Below are positions 4,588 through 5,636 of a DNA stretch of 5,636 nt, piece by piece. The stretch covers positions 1 through 5,636 of the forward strand of contig JAKARN010000086.1 in the NCBI GenBank assembly GCA_021828425.1. The letters are read 5' to 3'. The notes under the pieces are model-generated. The model worked only from the letters and a program-made list of their open reading frames with translations, did not search any database and was not told the origin of the DNA. Both the position numbers and the translations under genes were made by a program. This stretch comes from Pseudomonadota bacterium. Lineage in GTDB: Bacteria > Pseudomonadota > Gammaproteobacteria > JAKAQQ01. Positions within the stretch are counted from its first letter, which is position 1; every line of letters starts with the position of its first letter.

Positions 4588-5636
4588 ATGAAGCGCTCCG
4601 AGCAGACCCCGACACGGCAGGCGCTTGTGCCGCTTCTTTGGAAGGAGGGGCGGCTTCTGATCCTCGACCAGCGTCTCCTACCCGGCGCGGAGCAATACGG
4701 GGAAGCCGGGGATGCGGAAGCCGTGGTCCGGGCGATCGTCCAAATGCAGCTTCGGGGAGCTCCGCTGATCGGAGTTGCTGCGGCCTACGGGGTGGCTCTC
4801 GAGGCCCGGCGATTGCTGGAGGATCCCCCGATTGCCGATTTTCATGACCGGATGCGAGAGGCGGTTTCCCGCCTCCTGGCTTGCCGACCCACGGCGATCA
4901 ACCTGATGCGGGCCCTGGCCCCGGCCGTGAAGTGGCTCGACCAGGAGATGGATCCGGCGGATTTCGCATTACGCAGCGAGGCTTGGGCTCATGGGCTCGC
5001 GCAGATGGAGACTCAAGCCTGCGATGTCATGGGACGCTTGGGTGCGGACCGCCTGGGGCCGGCCAGCCGGATCCTCACTCACTGCAATACGGGTCGCCTG
5101 GCCACGGTGGGTGCCGGGACCGCGCTGGCCGTGGTCCGAGAGGCGGTGCGCCGGGATCCCGCCTGCCGGGTGACCTGTACCGAAACCCGTCCCTGGCTCC
5201 AGGGAGCCCGCCTGACCGCCTTTGAACTGTCCCGGGAGGGAATTCCCGTTGATCTCGTCACCGAATCCGTAGCGGGTAACCGCCTGCTCGATCAGGTGAT
5301 CGACGTCTTCATCGTCGGGGCTGATCGTATCGGTCCGGACGGCTGGGTGGCCAACAAGGTGGGGACCCGCATGCTGGCCCAGTTGGCACGGACCGGGGGC
5401 GCAAGAACAATGGTGGTGGCCCCCACCACCACCCTCGACTGGGGCTGGAAACCGGGCCACTCCATCCCCATCGAGCGTCGGAGTGGGGAAGAACTCTGGC
5501 GTGCGACCGGGATGGCGGAAATCCCGCCCGGTATCCACATTGACAATCCGGTTTTCGATCTTACTCCCCCCGCGCTCATCGACTGGATCGTGACCGAGAA
5601 AGGCGTCATCGAACCGGCCCGGGGCGAGAGATCGGA
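4588..5636 (+). CDS. mtnA: Methylthioribose-1-phosphate isomerase MtnA (C-terminal end beyond window)
   Basis: An open frame of at least 349 residues running off the right edge. MtnA (IF2B alpha/beta/delta family) isomerises 5-methylthioribose-1-phosphate to 5-methylthioribulose-1-phosphate in the cytosolic methionine salvage pathway. Landmarks are LLWKEGRLLILDQRLLP (16-32), the substrate loop RGAPLIGVAAAYG (56-68), the catalytic cysteine in HCNTGRLATVGAGTAL (C166), ETRPWLQGARLTAFEL (199-214), the catalytic aspartate in VGADRI (D246), ANKVGT (255-260), and a normal C-terminal block NPVFDLTPPALIDWI followed by TEKGVIEP (320-343). Only a few C-terminal residues should be missing. ATG 4588 puts 17 residues before the conserved Trp, as in Pseudomonas MtnA, with a loosely spaced GAGG at 4573-4576; TTG 4585 is an alternative. 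The loop after D246 reads GPDGWVANK where homologues have roughly AANGDVANK, an unusual change close to the active site. Divergence from mtaD fits the MTA to methylthioinosine to MTR-1-P route. Confidence 0.95.
   Translation, partial: MKRSEQTPTRQALVPLLWKEGRLLILDQRLLPGAEQYGEAGDAEAVVRAIVQMQLRGAPLIGVAAAYGVALEARRLLEDPPIADFHDRMREAVSRLLACRPTAINLMRALAPAVKWLDQEMDPADFALRSEAWAHGLAQMETQACDVMGRLGADRLGPASRILTHCNTGRLATVGAGTALAVVREAVRRDPACRVTCTETRPWLQGARLTAFELSREGIPVDLVTESVAGNRLLDQVIDVFIVGADRIGPDGWVANKVGTRMLAQLARTGGARTMVVAPTTTLDWGWKPGHSIPIERRSGEELWRATGMAEIPPGIHIDNPVFDLTPPALIDWIVTEKGVIEPARGERS

Noticed and set aside
4969..5538. 189-residue minus-strand frame
   Set aside because: It is antisense to mtnA; its Gly/His/Pro-rich composition is typical of an opposite-strand shadow.
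1..5636. tRNA, rRNA, CRISPR array, insertion sequence, toxin-antitoxin or defence genes
   Set aside because: No tRNA-like cloverleaf, repeat-spacer pattern, transposase motif or terminal inverted repeat was seen. The window is almost fully accounted for by six metabolic genes.

Overview
The window carries six protein-coding genes and no RNA gene, mobile element or CRISPR array. The DNA is GC-rich and densely coding with short gaps. UbiG points to a ubiquinone-respiring proteobacterium. The order mtnA (divergent) / mtaD - ubiG - mupP matches, from memory, the Pseudomonas aeruginosa block PA3169 (mtnA), PA3170 (MTA deaminase), PA3171 (ubiG), PA3172 (mupP), so a gammaproteobacterium is most likely. 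The HpnB-type glycosyltransferase suggests that this one makes hopanoids. Genus cannot be read from the sequence.

Left part (1-1581): a 5'-partial gene of the squalene/phytoene synthase superfamily runs leftward off the window edge. It lies back to back with a rightward gene for the hopene-associated glycosyltransferase HpnB. They share a 104-bp region with a -10-like hexamer for each direction. Squalene/phytoene synthase-type proteins make the triterpene precursors and HpnB is a hopanoid-cluster membrane glycosyltransferase, so the pair looks like a fragment of a polycyclic-triterpenoid locus. The synthase-like protein appears to lack the first aspartate-rich motif.

Middle part (1566-4518, all leftward): mtaD (MTA/SAH deaminase), a 213-bp gap with its own promoter-like element, ubiG (the two O-methylations of ubiquinone synthesis), then a HAD phosphatase of the Gph/MupP type that overlaps the end of ubiG. 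The phosphatase ends convergently inside the last codons of hpnB (16-bp overlap), so no room is left for a terminator between them.

Right part (4588-5636): mtnA, methylthioribose-1-phosphate isomerase, is divergent from mtaD across a 69-bp gap and is cut by the window edge near its C-terminus. MtaD and MtnA both act on methylthioadenosine-derived by-products. Together they fit the deaminase route of methionine salvage (MTA to methylthioinosine to MTR-1-P to MTRu-1-P). UbiG also yields S-adenosylhomocysteine, which MtaD-family enzymes often deaminate, giving a plausible metabolic reason for the grouping.

I found no convincing undescribed system. The points most worth a second look are the synthase-like protein without its aspartate motif, the altered otherwise conserved loop in MtnA, and the structured non-coding gap upstream of ubiG.
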